From the NCBI GenBank assembly GCA_040285745.1, contig JAUFOR010000003.1, positions 868,001-932,000 of the forward strand: a DNA stretch of 64,000 nucleotides. Direction: 5' to 3'. This DNA is from Barthelona sp. PCE (taxonomy: Eukaryota > Metamonada: BaSk clade). A program made the position numbers and the translations under genes. The notes below the pieces were generated by a model. The model had not been told where the DNA came from and made no database searches. It worked only from the letters and a program-made list of their open reading frames with translations. Shown here in pieces: positions 9,241 through 19,095 of this stretch; positions within the stretch are counted from its first letter, which is position 1; each line of letters starts with the position of its first letter.

Positions 9241-11574
9241 TTATTCCTCTGTTTTTGGGTTTGAACTCTCAATTGTAGGTAAAGTAATCAGTTCAACTCT
9301 AACCAACTGACCTTGTAATCTAGCTCGAATTGGGGCTTCATCAACTGCTGCTTTCTCCTCTTCGCTTTCACAGCGCTCGTTCGCTACAATATCGCGAACG
9401 CTACTGTTCACTTCTATCAAACACTTACCTAGAGCATCTGTTTTACGCTCTCCCTCAATAAAACCAACAAGAGAGAACAGGAACTTGTTCCCCACTGTCT
9501 TGTGGAGCCCAAAACGCTGGTGGTACTTGCACACCAGCACACTGAACATCTCTGGAGTTGTTAACTCAGTTGTGAAATCGAACTCATTAAACATCTCCGC
9601 TTGCATATCTCTGATGGCTGAAGCGCTCGGGGTGCGCAGCAAGATACCACAGTTGTTGTTAAAGATGCTTGCACAACTGTCAAAAAATACTGACAAACGC
9701 TGTCTGTCTTGAACGTGCTCCAGCTGTTCTTCGATCACATCCTGTTCTTTACGCTTCCGCCTCTTCGTCTTCTGCTGCTGAGCAACGATCTCTCGGTCTG
9801 CGTGGCCCATGTAGACGCGCTTTGATGTGGTGAGATCAACTAGCAAACTGAATGCCTCGGCATCTGTTGCTGAGAGTTGGTGCTTCTCCACCGCCTTTCT
9901 CAGTCTCTCCACGTCGATGACATCCGGAGCAGCAATGGTGGGTATCTCACCGTTACCACGCATCGCCAATTGGAGGTCGAGTCCTACCGTAAACCAGTAC
10001 AAAAGTGTACGCCCTGTTGTCTTGAGAATGGACGCAAAATAGGGCCATATGGCGCCCAGGTCGCCCTTTGAGGAGACTGAGCGAAGATATCTTTGCGCTG
10101 CATACAAATCAAAGACACAAATTCGTACCTGTTCTTCAAAAGTCTCCTTCTCCTTTGCCACACCTTCCTGTGCTCTACTTTCCACACGTGTGCGAGCAAC
10201 GTTCATGCAACGGACCAGCAGGGGAGTTACAACGGACATCCGCACAAAAGCAGATACATCGTTGGCAACATCTTTCTCCATGCTGAAAGCAAACAGCTCC
10301 TGTACAACCGACTCGCATGTGACCACGGCGGGCAACCCTGACGCGGCGTAGACCTCCTGGCTAAGAACTGGAGCGCGGTTTCGCTTCTTGCCTCTCTTCT
10401 TCTTTGTTGGTTCGGGTTCCTCCTCTGTGACAATCACGAACTGTGGGTTATCGTCAACAAACGCAACGACTTCCTTCTCCAACGCTTCTCCGCGTTCATC
10501 AATGAATGCGTTCAAAGCCGCGGTAAAAACCAAGATATCACCATGGACAACTTCGAACTTCCTCTTCGATGCCCGCTTCAGCCGCTTCACCAGCATCTCT
10601 GTATCAGCCGCTGTAACATCACTGGGTAGCTCAAGCGCATCAGAGACACGGACGCACACAGATTCAATTCCTTCGAACTGCTCCTGCAACTGGCCAAAGA
10701 TATCTTGTGAAAGAATGGAATCGGTTAGGATCACCGCCCCTTCGAACCTTCGCTTGAGGTCCAGAGTCTTTGTTGATATGTGGTAGCTCTCAATTGTTTC
10801 AAAACTGATGATGCCATTCGACATAAACTCTCCCAACACCAGACTGTCAGCGAGCTCTGTAAAGACCTTTGGCACAAAAACACCGTTTGACACGGTTCCC
10901 CTGAGGAGCCCATCCTTCTTAACATCATTGAAGAGGCGGGTGCTCAGCGCAGTTGGAATCTTTAATGAAGAAAGGAGAGATGTTACCTTTAACGGTTCCA
11001 GCAACGAGTTAGCAAATACCTGAATCAGTCTACGGCACTTGGATACGTACTGCTCGGTGTACAGGTGACTGCCATCGATTACCGCTGATAAAACACCACG
11101 TCGTATGGCTGAGGTGACTGATTCCTTCAGCAATGTTCCACTTATACTGAAACGCGAAGATATTTCCATCATCGGGATCAAATGCTTGTCCTCAAGCTCA
11201 GAATCTATCTGACGGTACACACCATCGAGATAATCATTGGTGATAATCTGCGCTTGGAAGAGATGAAAATCATCATTATCAGCGACGATCTGGTCCGACG
11301 TTGCCTCAATCACAGAGATATCAATGTTCAAATTGACAACCAGATCCACAAGAGAAACACGTCCACCATTATAGAACAGAATGTCGACAATCTCTTTGCG
11401 TACCTGCTCGGGGGTTACAAATTCTCGACCGTTCTTTGTGTAGTAAACTGTTACAAGCCCCATTTTCAGCAAACGTGACAAAATGCTAACAGCATTAGCT
11501 TCGCTAAGCTTTGTGGTACAATCCACCTGTTGGATGGAGAAGAACTCCTCCTCGAGTGCAAGAAGATCTTCCAT
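9241..11574 (-). CDS. UFL1: UFL1, E3 ligase for UFM1
   Basis: A 777-residue protein, close to the usual length of about 790. UFL1 transfers the ubiquitin-like UFM1 from the E2 UFC1 to targets such as ribosomal protein uL24 at the ER, with DDRGK1 and CDK5RAP3. The N-terminus shows the typical winged-helix series: LEEEFFSIQQ, ILSRLLKMGLV, GREFVTPEQVRKEI, GGRVSLVDLVVNLNID and GLLRGTVSNGVFVPKVF. A basic KKKRGKKRN segment lies mid-protein, as in homologues. There is no RING or HECT domain, in line with its known scaffold-type mechanism. It implies UFMylation in this organism; no partner gene is in the window. The stop overlaps AATAAA. Confidence 0.88.
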   Translation of the reverse strand: MEDLLALEEEFFSIQQVDCTTKLSEANAVSILSRLLKMGLVTVYYTKNGREFVTPEQVRKEIVDILFYNGGRVSLVDLVVNLNIDISVIEATSDQIVADNDDFHLFQAQIITNDYLDGVYRQIDSELEDKHLIPMMEISSRFSISGTLLKESVTSAIRRGVLSAVIDGSHLYTEQYVSKCRRLIQVFANSLLEPLKVTSLLSSLKIPTALSTRLFNDVKKDGLLRGTVSNGVFVPKVFTELADSLVLGEFMSNGIISFETIESYHISTKTLDLKRRFEGAVILTDSILSQDIFGQLQEQFEGIESVCVRVSDALELPSDVTAADTEMLVKRLKRASKRKFEVVHGDILVFTAALNAFIDERGEALEKEVVAFVDDNPQFVIVTEEEPEPTKKKRGKKRNRAPVLSQEVYAASGLPAVVTCESVVQELFAFSMEKDVANDVSAFVRMSVVTPLLVRCMNVARTRVESRAQEGVAKEKETFEEQVRICVFDLYAAQRYLRSVSSKGDLGAIWPYFASILKTTGRTLLYWFTVGLDLQLAMRGNGEIPTIAAPDVIDVERLRKAVEKHQLSATDAEAFSLLVDLTTSKRVYMGHADREIVAQQQKTKRRKRKEQDVIEEQLEHVQDRQRLSVFFDSCASIFNNNCGILLRTPSASAIRDMQAEMFNEFDFTTELTTPEMFSVLVCKYHQRFGLHKTVGNKFLFSLVGFIEGERKTDALGKCLIEVNSSVRDIVANERCESEEEKAAVDEAPIRARLQGQLVRVELITLPTIESSNPKTEE

Positions 11575-11628
11575 GTTAACGAAAGATTATGAAATTAGAA
11601 AAACATCCCCCTTCACGAAATTTTGGGA

Positions 11629-11856
11629 ATGGAGATCAGCAGAGACCTTTCATTTACTGATACTGGGCTATTTAAATTGGTTAAAATTAGGGATAAGACT
11701 CCCATAACCACAATTCCTTCAACACCTGCAAAGACATCAACCGCAACGCAGTCTCAACCTCCAACCACACCGAAAATGCAACCCATGAAGACACCCAAGC
11801 CAAAGAGACGTGTTCCTAGAAAGCCATCTCGCCCAACGCCAAAAAAACCAACCTAG
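11629..11856 (+). CDS. Small Lys/Pro/Thr-rich basic protein
   Basis: A 75-residue frame from ATG 11629 to TAG, 54 bases head-to-head from UFL1, a spacing seen at other divergent pairs here. The first 25 residues are mixed; the rest is low-complexity Pro, Thr and Lys (repeats like KTPKPKRR and PRKPSRPTPKKP), similar to histone H1-type or DNA/RNA-binding tails. No domain is recognised. Composition and spacing favour a real gene; length is the doubt. Confidence 0.45.
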   Translation: MEISRDLSFTDTGLFKLVKIRDKTPITTIPSTPAKTSTATQSQPPTTPKMQPMKTPKPKRRVPRKPSRPTPKKPT

Positions 11857-12071
11857 AATCAACTTATCATTAATCGCGTTGATACATGCCATTGGATTTG
11901 TCACGGAGAATACTCACCTTATACAGATTGGTACGTTTTTTTTTAGATTCTTTTTTCACATGAATGCAGTTTCCAAATTTAGCAGCTAATATGTGGGGAA
12001 GACACCCCTTTAACGTAATCTACTGACTTTACTTGTAAATAATCCTGATTTTTCTACATTTTCCTATTTCA
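11857..12071. promoter_or_regulatory. Upstream region of the gamma-tubulin complex gene
   Basis: 215 bases between two co-oriented genes. It holds a T10 run near 11936-11945 and a pyrimidine-rich stretch (CTACATTTTCCTATTTC) ending two bases before the ATG. Similar T/C-rich tracts precede several ATGs here (956, 35502, 37317, 59495), so it may serve as initiator; no TATA box is evident. Inference only. Confidence 0.3.
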
Positions 12072-13982
12072 ATGAGGCTAATTAATGCTCTCTATGGGAC
12101 ACCGCCAATTTTGGACAGTATAACACAGTTTTGCGCGCCGCATTTCGATGTTCTGGCTGACTTATCTGCCTTTTTTGAAGAGTTACACATTTCACCAGTA
12201 ATTCAAGCGCTTCAGTCACTAACCCACATAGTAACAACGGCAGTTGTTGAGGAGCTGAACATGCTAGTACCCAGCGCATTCGTAGTGAATCAGTTTATGC
12301 AGAAAAGTGATGAATTCTCAGTTCTTTGTCATTTGAATGAAATCATCAAGGAAATACAGGATCAAGACTTTGGAACTTCTGATGGACGCATTCTAGATAT
12401 ATTCTATGCTGCATTATTGACGGTTGAGATGAGTTTAGGTACTGAGTCTCCAGTTTATCTTTCACTGTGTGCGGTTTTCATACGTACCTTGCACGTATTC
12501 TGGGCAGTGGGGCCGATTGGTGCACTCTCTGCTGCCGAATATCCGGATTTCTTGAAGAATACAGCCTTCAACACACTGTTTAAAAACCAAGCTTACTTTC
12601 CCAAACCTCTTTTCACCGATCACATACAGCAGTCCTTTCGTAAGGAGTTTGTTGGTCCTATTTTCGAAATCAGCGCTACAGCAATTGAGCCAGCAAAAAA
12701 GTTGGAAGGAATATATCTTGAGCACAGAATCTTGGAAGGTGAGGATCTACCCCGGCATGTAGAGTACGCTCTGAACGACACTGGGGTCCGTAATGTCACC
12801 AAAATGCCCCGTACTGGATCTTTTGATATATCTCGCAGAGAAAGGAAAGATTTCTCACTTGAGGATTGTGTACTTTTTTTTCACGCTCAATTCGACGATA
12901 TTCTTATGCGCTATAACTCAAATCTATTGCAACACGGGTCCACTTTGGAGCAAACACGTCGTTTTATTACTGATTTTTTCCTTTTGCGCTCTACATTCCA
13001 TACTTTACGTGCAATAGATGAACTTGTTCAGTTAGAGATGGAAAACAGAACAGCCCTTGACCGCAGATTCATCAACACAGTTCCCCTTCTGGGATACCCT
13101 GTCCCGCAATGTCTTGAACTGTCCTTTGTGCTGAACACGAATGAAGAACGGTGTGAATTATTTGACTATCGTAACTGTGTCATTGATGTGATCCACCCTT
13201 CCGACTCCATCCTGTTGAACACGGAGGTTATTAGGGGGTACAGCAGAGCGTTGTTATGGATGATGCGGATGAGCCACACGTTGAAGAGAATAGATGTAAT
13301 CAATAATCGAAACATTTGCTTTTTTGAGCTCCCACGCGGTGAATCTAAGGCAGCACGCTTTTTACGTGTTGAATTGGATATTTGTCCTCGAATATGGCAT
13401 TTAAAGCAAATTATGCGGACATTCGTTCACGGATTGCAGAGTTTTTTGCTCACTAGAGTGTATGGTCGTATAGCAATCGAGTTTGATGAATTATTCAACG
13501 AAAAAAGCGTGCTTTCGATCATCAAGAAGCATAATGAACTGGTTGCTAAGCTAAAACACGATCTTTTCCTCACAAAAGGAACGAAGAAGGTAAACACACT
13601 CATATCACGGACACTGGATCAAGTATCTGCTTTTGGAACAATATTGATCACAGCAATCGATGAAACATTCACCAATTTCTTTGCTGATTACTTTCAGAAA
13701 TTTGAGGACGGTGCTTTCGAAGCACGCTTGTGGCGTCATCATACAAGAAATTCTCTTCATCTTATCGATTCAGTTACAGAACATACAACGCATATTTCGG
13801 TTACATATGTCGAATTAGAACCAAAACTAAGTCCTCTTATTGAGAAATTCAAACTTGGTGTCGGCCACTTTGTGACTGTGTTGAAAGCGGCTGCGCAAAC
13901 TGTAATGCTTCCATTTGTTGATGATTTACTCTCATCTATGACCCATGAGCACTTCTGGGATGACTTTTGTGATGTAGTGTAA
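12072..13982 (+). CDS. Gamma-tubulin complex component (GCP family)
   Basis: A 636-residue protein with the GRIP1/GRIP2 layout of Spc97/Spc98 proteins, which hold gamma-tubulin to nucleate microtubules at the basal body or spindle pole. The C-terminal half carries recognisable family stretches: an IDVIHPSDSILLNTEVIRGYSRALLWMM segment (here about residues 375-403, the gamma-tubulin-binding domain start), RVELDICPRIWHLKQIMRTFVHGLQSFL, and a following KHNELVAKLKHDLFL helix. The N-terminal half is divergent. Which paralogue (GCP2-6) cannot be assigned. Its size is nearer to GCP4. It lies tail-to-tail with the helicase gene. Confidence 0.72.
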   Translation: MRLINALYGTPPILDSITQFCAPHFDVLADLSAFFEELHISPVIQALQSLTHIVTTAVVEELNMLVPSAFVVNQFMQKSDEFSVLCHLNEIIKEIQDQDFGTSDGRILDIFYAALLTVEMSLGTESPVYLSLCAVFIRTLHVFWAVGPIGALSAAEYPDFLKNTAFNTLFKNQAYFPKPLFTDHIQQSFRKEFVGPIFEISATAIEPAKKLEGIYLEHRILEGEDLPRHVEYALNDTGVRNVTKMPRTGSFDISRRERKDFSLEDCVLFFHAQFDDILMRYNSNLLQHGSTLEQTRRFITDFFLLRSTFHTLRAIDELVQLEMENRTALDRRFINTVPLLGYPVPQCLELSFVLNTNEERCELFDYRNCVIDVIHPSDSILLNTEVIRGYSRALLWMMRMSHTLKRIDVINNRNICFFELPRGESKAARFLRVELDICPRIWHLKQIMRTFVHGLQSFLLTRVYGRIAIEFDELFNEKSVLSIIKKHNELVAKLKHDLFLTKGTKKVNTLISRTLDQVSAFGTILITAIDETFTNFFADYFQKFEDGAFEARLWRHHTRNSLHLIDSVTEHTTHISVTYVELEPKLSPLIEKFKLGVGHFVTVLKAAAQTVMLPFVDDLLSSMTHEHFWDDFCDVV

Positions 13983-14016
13983 GCTGTGCAAAACAAAATT
14001 TATTAATGATCAATTC

Positions 14017-17000
14017 TTACAAATTCAGGTTTTTGAAACTTTGTTCAAGGATCCCCGAAGTCGGGCTTTGCTCAAGGATAGTCAAATCACGCTCAGATTC
14101 AATGTACTCAATGTTGTAAACATCTCCACTCACAGTAATATTACAACCATACTTGACTTGCCTACAAAAGCCAACCTTCTGCCATGCTTCAAGCACTTTG
14201 GGACGTACAAGTACGATCAGGTGCTTCTTTGCACGGGAAAATGCAACGGTGAGACGGCATAGATCGCGGGCAAACTGGGAACAAATGCTGCGCGTCGTAA
14301 ACAAAACACAGCACGTGTCTTCCTGGCCTTGGAATCCATCAACGGTCTCTGCACCAACTCCGCTCTCGATTAACATGGGGTTTGCCTTCCTAAAAGCATT
14401 CATTTGATCCTTATAGAAGAAAAGACAAGTCACCGACATATGGAGCGCTAAATACTTAACAATTTGCGCTCCTACGGTTAACTCGAGATCGTTTCTCTGT
14501 CCTGTGATTTTCTGAGACGACCTCACGTCGATGAACGACCATGGGTCTTTAAGCGGAAACAGTGAATCCTCCCCGTGGACATCAGACAGGTCTGTGTACC
14601 TGTGACGCCACAAGTCAGCAATTCCTGGGACTGAGCGGGACTGTACCGATAGCTGTACAATTGGAGCGAACGCACTGAGGAAATCAAAGACAGAAAATTC
14701 GTAATTAGAAGTTTGCAGTTTCCTGTTTGAAAATATGGGCGATATCTGCATGTTATCGCCGACACAGACGAGTGACCGTGGTGCGAGGAGAAGGATAGGA
14801 AGAAATTCAGCAACAACAATACGTCCGGCCTCTTCCACAATGATGCCACTGATACCTTCTCCACCACCGATACGCGTGTCCTTCAGAGTCGAAATCTGCG
14901 CAGTCAGGGCCGAACACGTGCAGAAAACAACGTTGGAAAAAAGCAGAAGCGGTCGAGAAATACGGTTAAGGATATGCTGGATGGATTCGATAGAGGAGCG
15001 TGAGAGATCCCTGTTCACTGTCCCGCTGGACAGCAAGTGGACCAAAGCACGCTCCACACGACGCTGGGTGAAACGAGATGGTTCACCTCCACACTCTTTA
15101 ACAAAACCATGTCTGTATCTCTTGGGGAGCTCACGCAGTAACCCGTATATTTTGTCGACATAGTGTTTCAGCTGGCCTGCTACAGTCCAACGTCTCCCAG
15201 TGGCTGAAGTCGACTGGGATCCAAGCCGCAGCATCTGAGGCCTGGCGCAATTTTCATCCTTGCAACAACTGTTATGCTGGCCTAATAAGCGCACAAACCC
15301 CTCAAGGAGGTGATCTACAACGAGATTAGAGTGCGCTGTAACGATGAAGAACCCCGATGGATTAGAGAGCACCATGCTGAGCAAGCAATTGATGGCAGTG
15401 AATGTTTTTCCGGTGCCAGGGGGCCCAAGAATACAGCTGTTGTAGTAAGTGAGTGCGTTGAACATGGCACGGCTTTGCTGCGGAAACGGAATCAAATCCG
15501 TCGAATCGACCCTCTCAAACGTTTTGGGAATAGTGAATGGTTTAATCTTAACAGCAAAGCTTTCAGGATTGTCACTCAGCTCTGCAGAGAATGTGTGCTC
15601 ATCTTCACGAAGCCACCTCACAAAATTCACGCTGTCAAAAGGAAACGGGAACTTTGTGTGTTTAAATATCTTTTGAAAAACAGTATGGTTGTTGAATTCG
15701 GTCGAATAAGTAGGCTTGATATCATTACAATCAACCAAAAAATCAAGGAGGGCCTTAGTGCTGCGGAAAAATGGTTCGCATAAAACGAGACTGTACGATC
15801 CAATCAGCTGTGGCTGCAACATACACACGACCTCGACAGCACCGTTGATGTACGAATGCTTGTTAACCTCCACAAACTCAAAAAATGTAAGCTCTCCATT
15901 CCCACTAGTTCTAAATACCACAGCATGTGTACTGCCCTTATTCTCGGGTTCAACGTCAAGGGCAAGCATAATCTTCCCGCTTGTATATGTTGTGGCCTCA
16001 CATGACAAAACTCTTCGCTTATTCTTCTGTATGTAGTCGAAGGTGCTGTACACCATTTCAGACTTGTACAACAAAAACGAAATGACCCGTAAGGTATCGG
16101 TACACATCGTGGGTAGCATGCTAGGGATTGGAAGCATGTTGTTGAACAACGAAAATACAAAATTAAAATCAGGAAAAGGGCACAGTTCCCCGTCCGCATC
16201 GTACTGCAATGTTTCAGAAATATCACTGAAGCACGGGTGCAGTTCCATACAATCAGCCAAACGTTCACGAACAGCAGTGGCTAAAATAAACATTGAGTAA
16301 TCCAGAGCAAAAACTTCAACATCGTTAAAACCCTTAATAACCCTCTTCAGCTTGATCATCGTATCTATTCTGCCATTGTGAAGAACCAAAAAGAGAAAAA
16401 CAGAGGCTCCTGATGAAAGTTGAATAATGTCCGTCAACATTGAAGTGAAATATCGCATAATACCAAATACAAACATAGAACGGATGTATTTCGATTGAAC
16501 AAGTGCTAGTATATTGTTGACAATACTGAAACCCGTCTGTGGAAGATCAAAAGCATCAAACAGAGCGTTCGATATATCCAACATTGAATTCCGTCCACAT
16601 AGCTGCTCCAGTGCACAGTGGATTGCATCTGTGCTGTCCTTTGCCTGCATCCGACACAGCATACGAACAAACTTAATTGTAACGAAAGCTTCAACCATTC
16701 CAACCTCCATTTCATTCAACGCACGCAGGATTACCGTCACAAGAGGTTCTTTCCGCACCTCTGTGAGAAGAACAGTGGCATCCTTCTCCTGATTGCAACG
16801 CACAGCAAGTGCTGAAGCCGTAAGTAGTACGAGATGTTCAGAAAATACTCTGGTACTCTGGAATAATGGAATAAGAAAGTTGTCGAGTACGTTGAGTGTC
16901 TCAAAACGCTGGTGATTAATCAAAAAATAGTCAATCTGCTGCTTGTGCACTTCACTTTTGGAAAAAGACAATGTAGCAGTTTCAAAATCAATCTCCTTTA

Positions 17001-17229
17001 TAAAAACAACATGGTCGAACGAGTAATCCAATTGCAAGTTGAATTCATGATCTTCATTCACTGGAAAAAACCCCGTGTACAAGTATGCCACCAAATCATT
17101 AAGTTTATCTTCTTTATAACTATTAATGCTGTTTTGTGATGGAAATAAATTGGAAAAGATTTGTTCCATCAGAAATGAAAAGGTTGAAAAAACGGTTTTC
17201 AATGTATTACCCGTTTCACTGATTTTCAT
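14017..17229 (-). CDS. UPF1-like superfamily 1 RNA/DNA helicase
   Basis: About 1,070 residues. The C-terminal third has SF1B helicase motifs: I GPPGTGKTFTAINCLL, Ia FIVTAHSNLVVDHLL, II IIVEEAGR, III VCVGDNMQISP, IV VQLSVQSRS, V TVDGFQGQED and VI LTVAFSRAKKHLIVLV. The N-terminal 600 residues are helical and unrecognised. The start is taken at ATG 17229; ATGs at 17313 and 17169 are alternatives, the last leaving more room for a promoter. Motif II reads EEAG where DEAx is usual. It resembles the ZNFX1/NFX1, SETX and UPF1 groups; the exact group and substrate are unclear. A Cys/His cluster (CCKDENC) sits between Ia and II. Confidence 0.85.
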   Translation of the reverse strand: MKISETGNTLKTVFSTFSFLMEQIFSNLFPSQNSINSYKEDKLNDLVAYLYTGFFPVNEDHEFNLQLDYSFDHVVFIKEIDFETATLSFSKSEVHKQQIDYFLINHQRFETLNVLDNFLIPLFQSTRVFSEHLVLLTASALAVRCNQEKDATVLLTEVRKEPLVTVILRALNEMEVGMVEAFVTIKFVRMLCRMQAKDSTDAIHCALEQLCGRNSMLDISNALFDAFDLPQTGFSIVNNILALVQSKYIRSMFVFGIMRYFTSMLTDIIQLSSGASVFLFLVLHNGRIDTMIKLKRVIKGFNDVEVFALDYSMFILATAVRERLADCMELHPCFSDISETLQYDADGELCPFPDFNFVFSLFNNMLPIPSMLPTMCTDTLRVISFLLYKSEMVYSTFDYIQKNKRRVLSCEATTYTSGKIMLALDVEPENKGSTHAVVFRTSGNGELTFFEFVEVNKHSYINGAVEVVCMLQPQLIGSYSLVLCEPFFRSTKALLDFLVDCNDIKPTYSTEFNNHTVFQKIFKHTKFPFPFDSVNFVRWLREDEHTFSAELSDNPESFAVKIKPFTIPKTFERVDSTDLIPFPQQSRAMFNALTYYNSCILGPPGTGKTFTAINCLLSMVLSNPSGFFIVTAHSNLVVDHLLEGFVRLLGQHNSCCKDENCARPQMLRLGSQSTSATGRRWTVAGQLKHYVDKIYGLLRELPKRYRHGFVKECGGEPSRFTQRRVERALVHLLSSGTVNRDLSRSSIESIQHILNRISRPLLLFSNVVFCTCSALTAQISTLKDTRIGGGEGISGIIVEEAGRIVVAEFLPILLLAPRSLVCVGDNMQISPIFSNRKLQTSNYEFSVFDFLSAFAPIVQLSVQSRSVPGIADLWRHRYTDLSDVHGEDSLFPLKDPWSFIDVRSSQKITGQRNDLELTVGAQIVKYLALHMSVTCLFFYKDQMNAFRKANPMLIESGVGAETVDGFQGQEDTCCVLFTTRSICSQFARDLCRLTVAFSRAKKHLIVLVRPKVLEAWQKVGFCRQVKYGCNITVSGDVYNIEYIESERDLTILEQSPTSGILEQSFKNLNL

Positions 17230-17568
17230 ATGCCCAGACGAATTATTTTTAATGAACATGCTCACAAAGATTATGAAAATTCTGAGTTTTGTGTATCTGA
17301 AGTGAAGAATCATTTTACACTGATCAAAAACCCACAGCCTGCATCATTTATTAATTGCAACCAGTTTATTTTGTTCCAAAAGTCATCTTATCCAATAGAA
17401 TTTGGTGAATTTCAAGGAAAGAAAAAGATACACAGGTGTTGGCAAGATACTACAACTTACAATTCTCTTTTAAATCTCCGCTACAAGCCTGAATGCATCA
17501 TACCACCTCTCAAAAATGGTGACAGATGGCGTCACAACATTTGGTTCATGGAGTTTCCATCATTGTAG
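17230..17568 (+). CDS. Possible small protein, unknown
   Basis: A 112-residue frame starting at an ATG that directly abuts the helicase ATG on the other strand (CATATG). Its last 60 residues look protein-like, with many aromatics and charged turns (YPIEFGEFQGKKKIHRCW, LKNGDRWRHNIWFMEF). The style recalls short ciliary microtubule inner proteins, but I cannot name a family. The ORF is non-overlapping with other genes only from about 17314, so the first 28 codons may be untranslated or antisense. Moderate to low confidence. Confidence 0.4.
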   Translation: MPRRIIFNEHAHKDYENSEFCVSEVKNHFTLIKNPQPASFINCNQFILFQKSSYPIEFGEFQGKKKIHRCWQDTTTYNSLLNLRYKPECIIPPLKNGDRWRHNIWFMEFPSL

Positions 17569-17602
17569 ATAACCAACAACATAACTTTAACCTTTCCAAC
17601 AG

Positions 17603-19095
17603 ATGAGATTTACTGCCTTTCGAGATCTTCCTTTTTATTCGTGATATTCAGTAAGAATACCATTATTAAGAGAGTTTATGAAAGCAACTACTCGTCATAC
17701 ACTGAGTTTGATCTTACTGAGCTCATTAATCATCCCGTTGACTTCTACTGGACGGATTCCCCTGTTGAATCTTTCATCCCTGGTGGTGTAGCGCTTTCAG
17801 GGGGCATTTTTTTTTTCAACGACGCAAGATTTATTCCTTGTGATGAGGTGCTTTCTTGCTGCGCAAACATAACTGCTGCTATCGTACGTAACAGGGTGTG
17901 TGAGGAGGAGGTTACGTATCTGTACACAGAGTACGATGCGTTGCCTTTCGTAACAGACAAAATCATTCCTTCCCGAGTTGCTTTACTTTTTGCAACAGAA
18001 GGACTCTCCAAGTTTACATTCATGTCGGCAAAGAAATATGCCAATATGATACTAACTGACAATGGAACTACCAATAGTATTGGTGAGATTCCACCAAGCA
18101 TGGACTACATCTGCTGCGAGTTATCTTTTCCTTTTGAATACAGTAGCCGTTTGTACTCGTTTGACAATTTGTCATTCAAGACATTTATTCCTAAATCAAA
18201 GGAAGACGTACTGATGATGCTGCCCAAGTATCAATCCCCTCTTTTTTTCAATGATCATACAATTTTTTTCTCATCAAGAATGACGAAATCATGGCCTACT
18301 TTATTTCTGCTTGACGTAAATGAGATACATGTGTTTCCTAATATTAATTCACAAGACACAATTATCAAGATTGACCCCTGTCAGTGTTTCAGTGCAAGTT
18401 ATCGTTTCGCAATAGTTGGCACCAATAATATCAACCAACAGGTACTTGTTTCTGATAGAAATACTGAAATTACTGATATAGTGTCTGAATCCGATAACTA
18501 TGATAGTGAGAACACGCATCATATAATTAAAAAGCATAATAGATCGTTTTTGTTGAACAACATTGAATATCACACTGCAGACGAGATTATAAACTTCACA
18601 TTCTCAGGAGATTACCTGTTTGTGACACTTTATGATTACACAACCAATGTTTATTATATTTCAAATGGCACACCAGAATTGATCAAGAACATTGATTCGG
18701 AGTTGTCGTTTAATCGTTGGGACCCACATGTAGCATATGATGTAACAACTCGTGAGTTGGTACTCTTTGACAGTGATTTTAATCGTATTTCAAGTTTTAC
18801 TTCTCCATCTCCTGTGGCAAGTAGTACTTTTTCTGGACCTCGTTCTTTTTTTTACAGGAAAGAAGTCTATCATTGTGATTTTGAAAATGGTATATTACAA
18901 TCGGTTCCGCACTCTTCATTTAGAGAATTTTATTCAGATGTTTTTTACCAAACTAATATTAGGAACGAAAAAATGATTATTAAGAAATTTAATGCTACAT
19001 CATTTGATGATGTTGAGATAGAAGAGTTTGATATACTCAAATTTATTCATACTGCCAATATAATTCACTTTCCTGATGTTTGGGATGGTAAGTAA
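17603..19095 (+). CDS. Beta-rich (propeller-like) protein with a frame break near its start
   Basis: About 490 residues of strand-turn-strand sequence rich in Asn, Asp, Phe, Tyr and Ser, with no recognised motif. The long frame runs from 17569 to TAA 19095, but its first in-frame ATG is some 120 codons in. An ATG at 17603 opens a 13-codon frame (MRFTAFRDLPFYS) that is one base out of register with the long frame, so a single missing base near the T5 run at about 17631-17636 would join them. This may be an assembly error, a real frameshift or an unseen exon. Codon use is AT-rich compared with its neighbours. Probable relative of the 20.3 and 27.9 kb genes. Confidence 0.6.

Noticed and set aside
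17565-17602. 38-nt intron joining the 112-codon frame to the propeller-like gene
   Set aside because: Size fits, but the donor is GTAGAT, the acceptor lacks the fused branch element, and the joined phases do not match.
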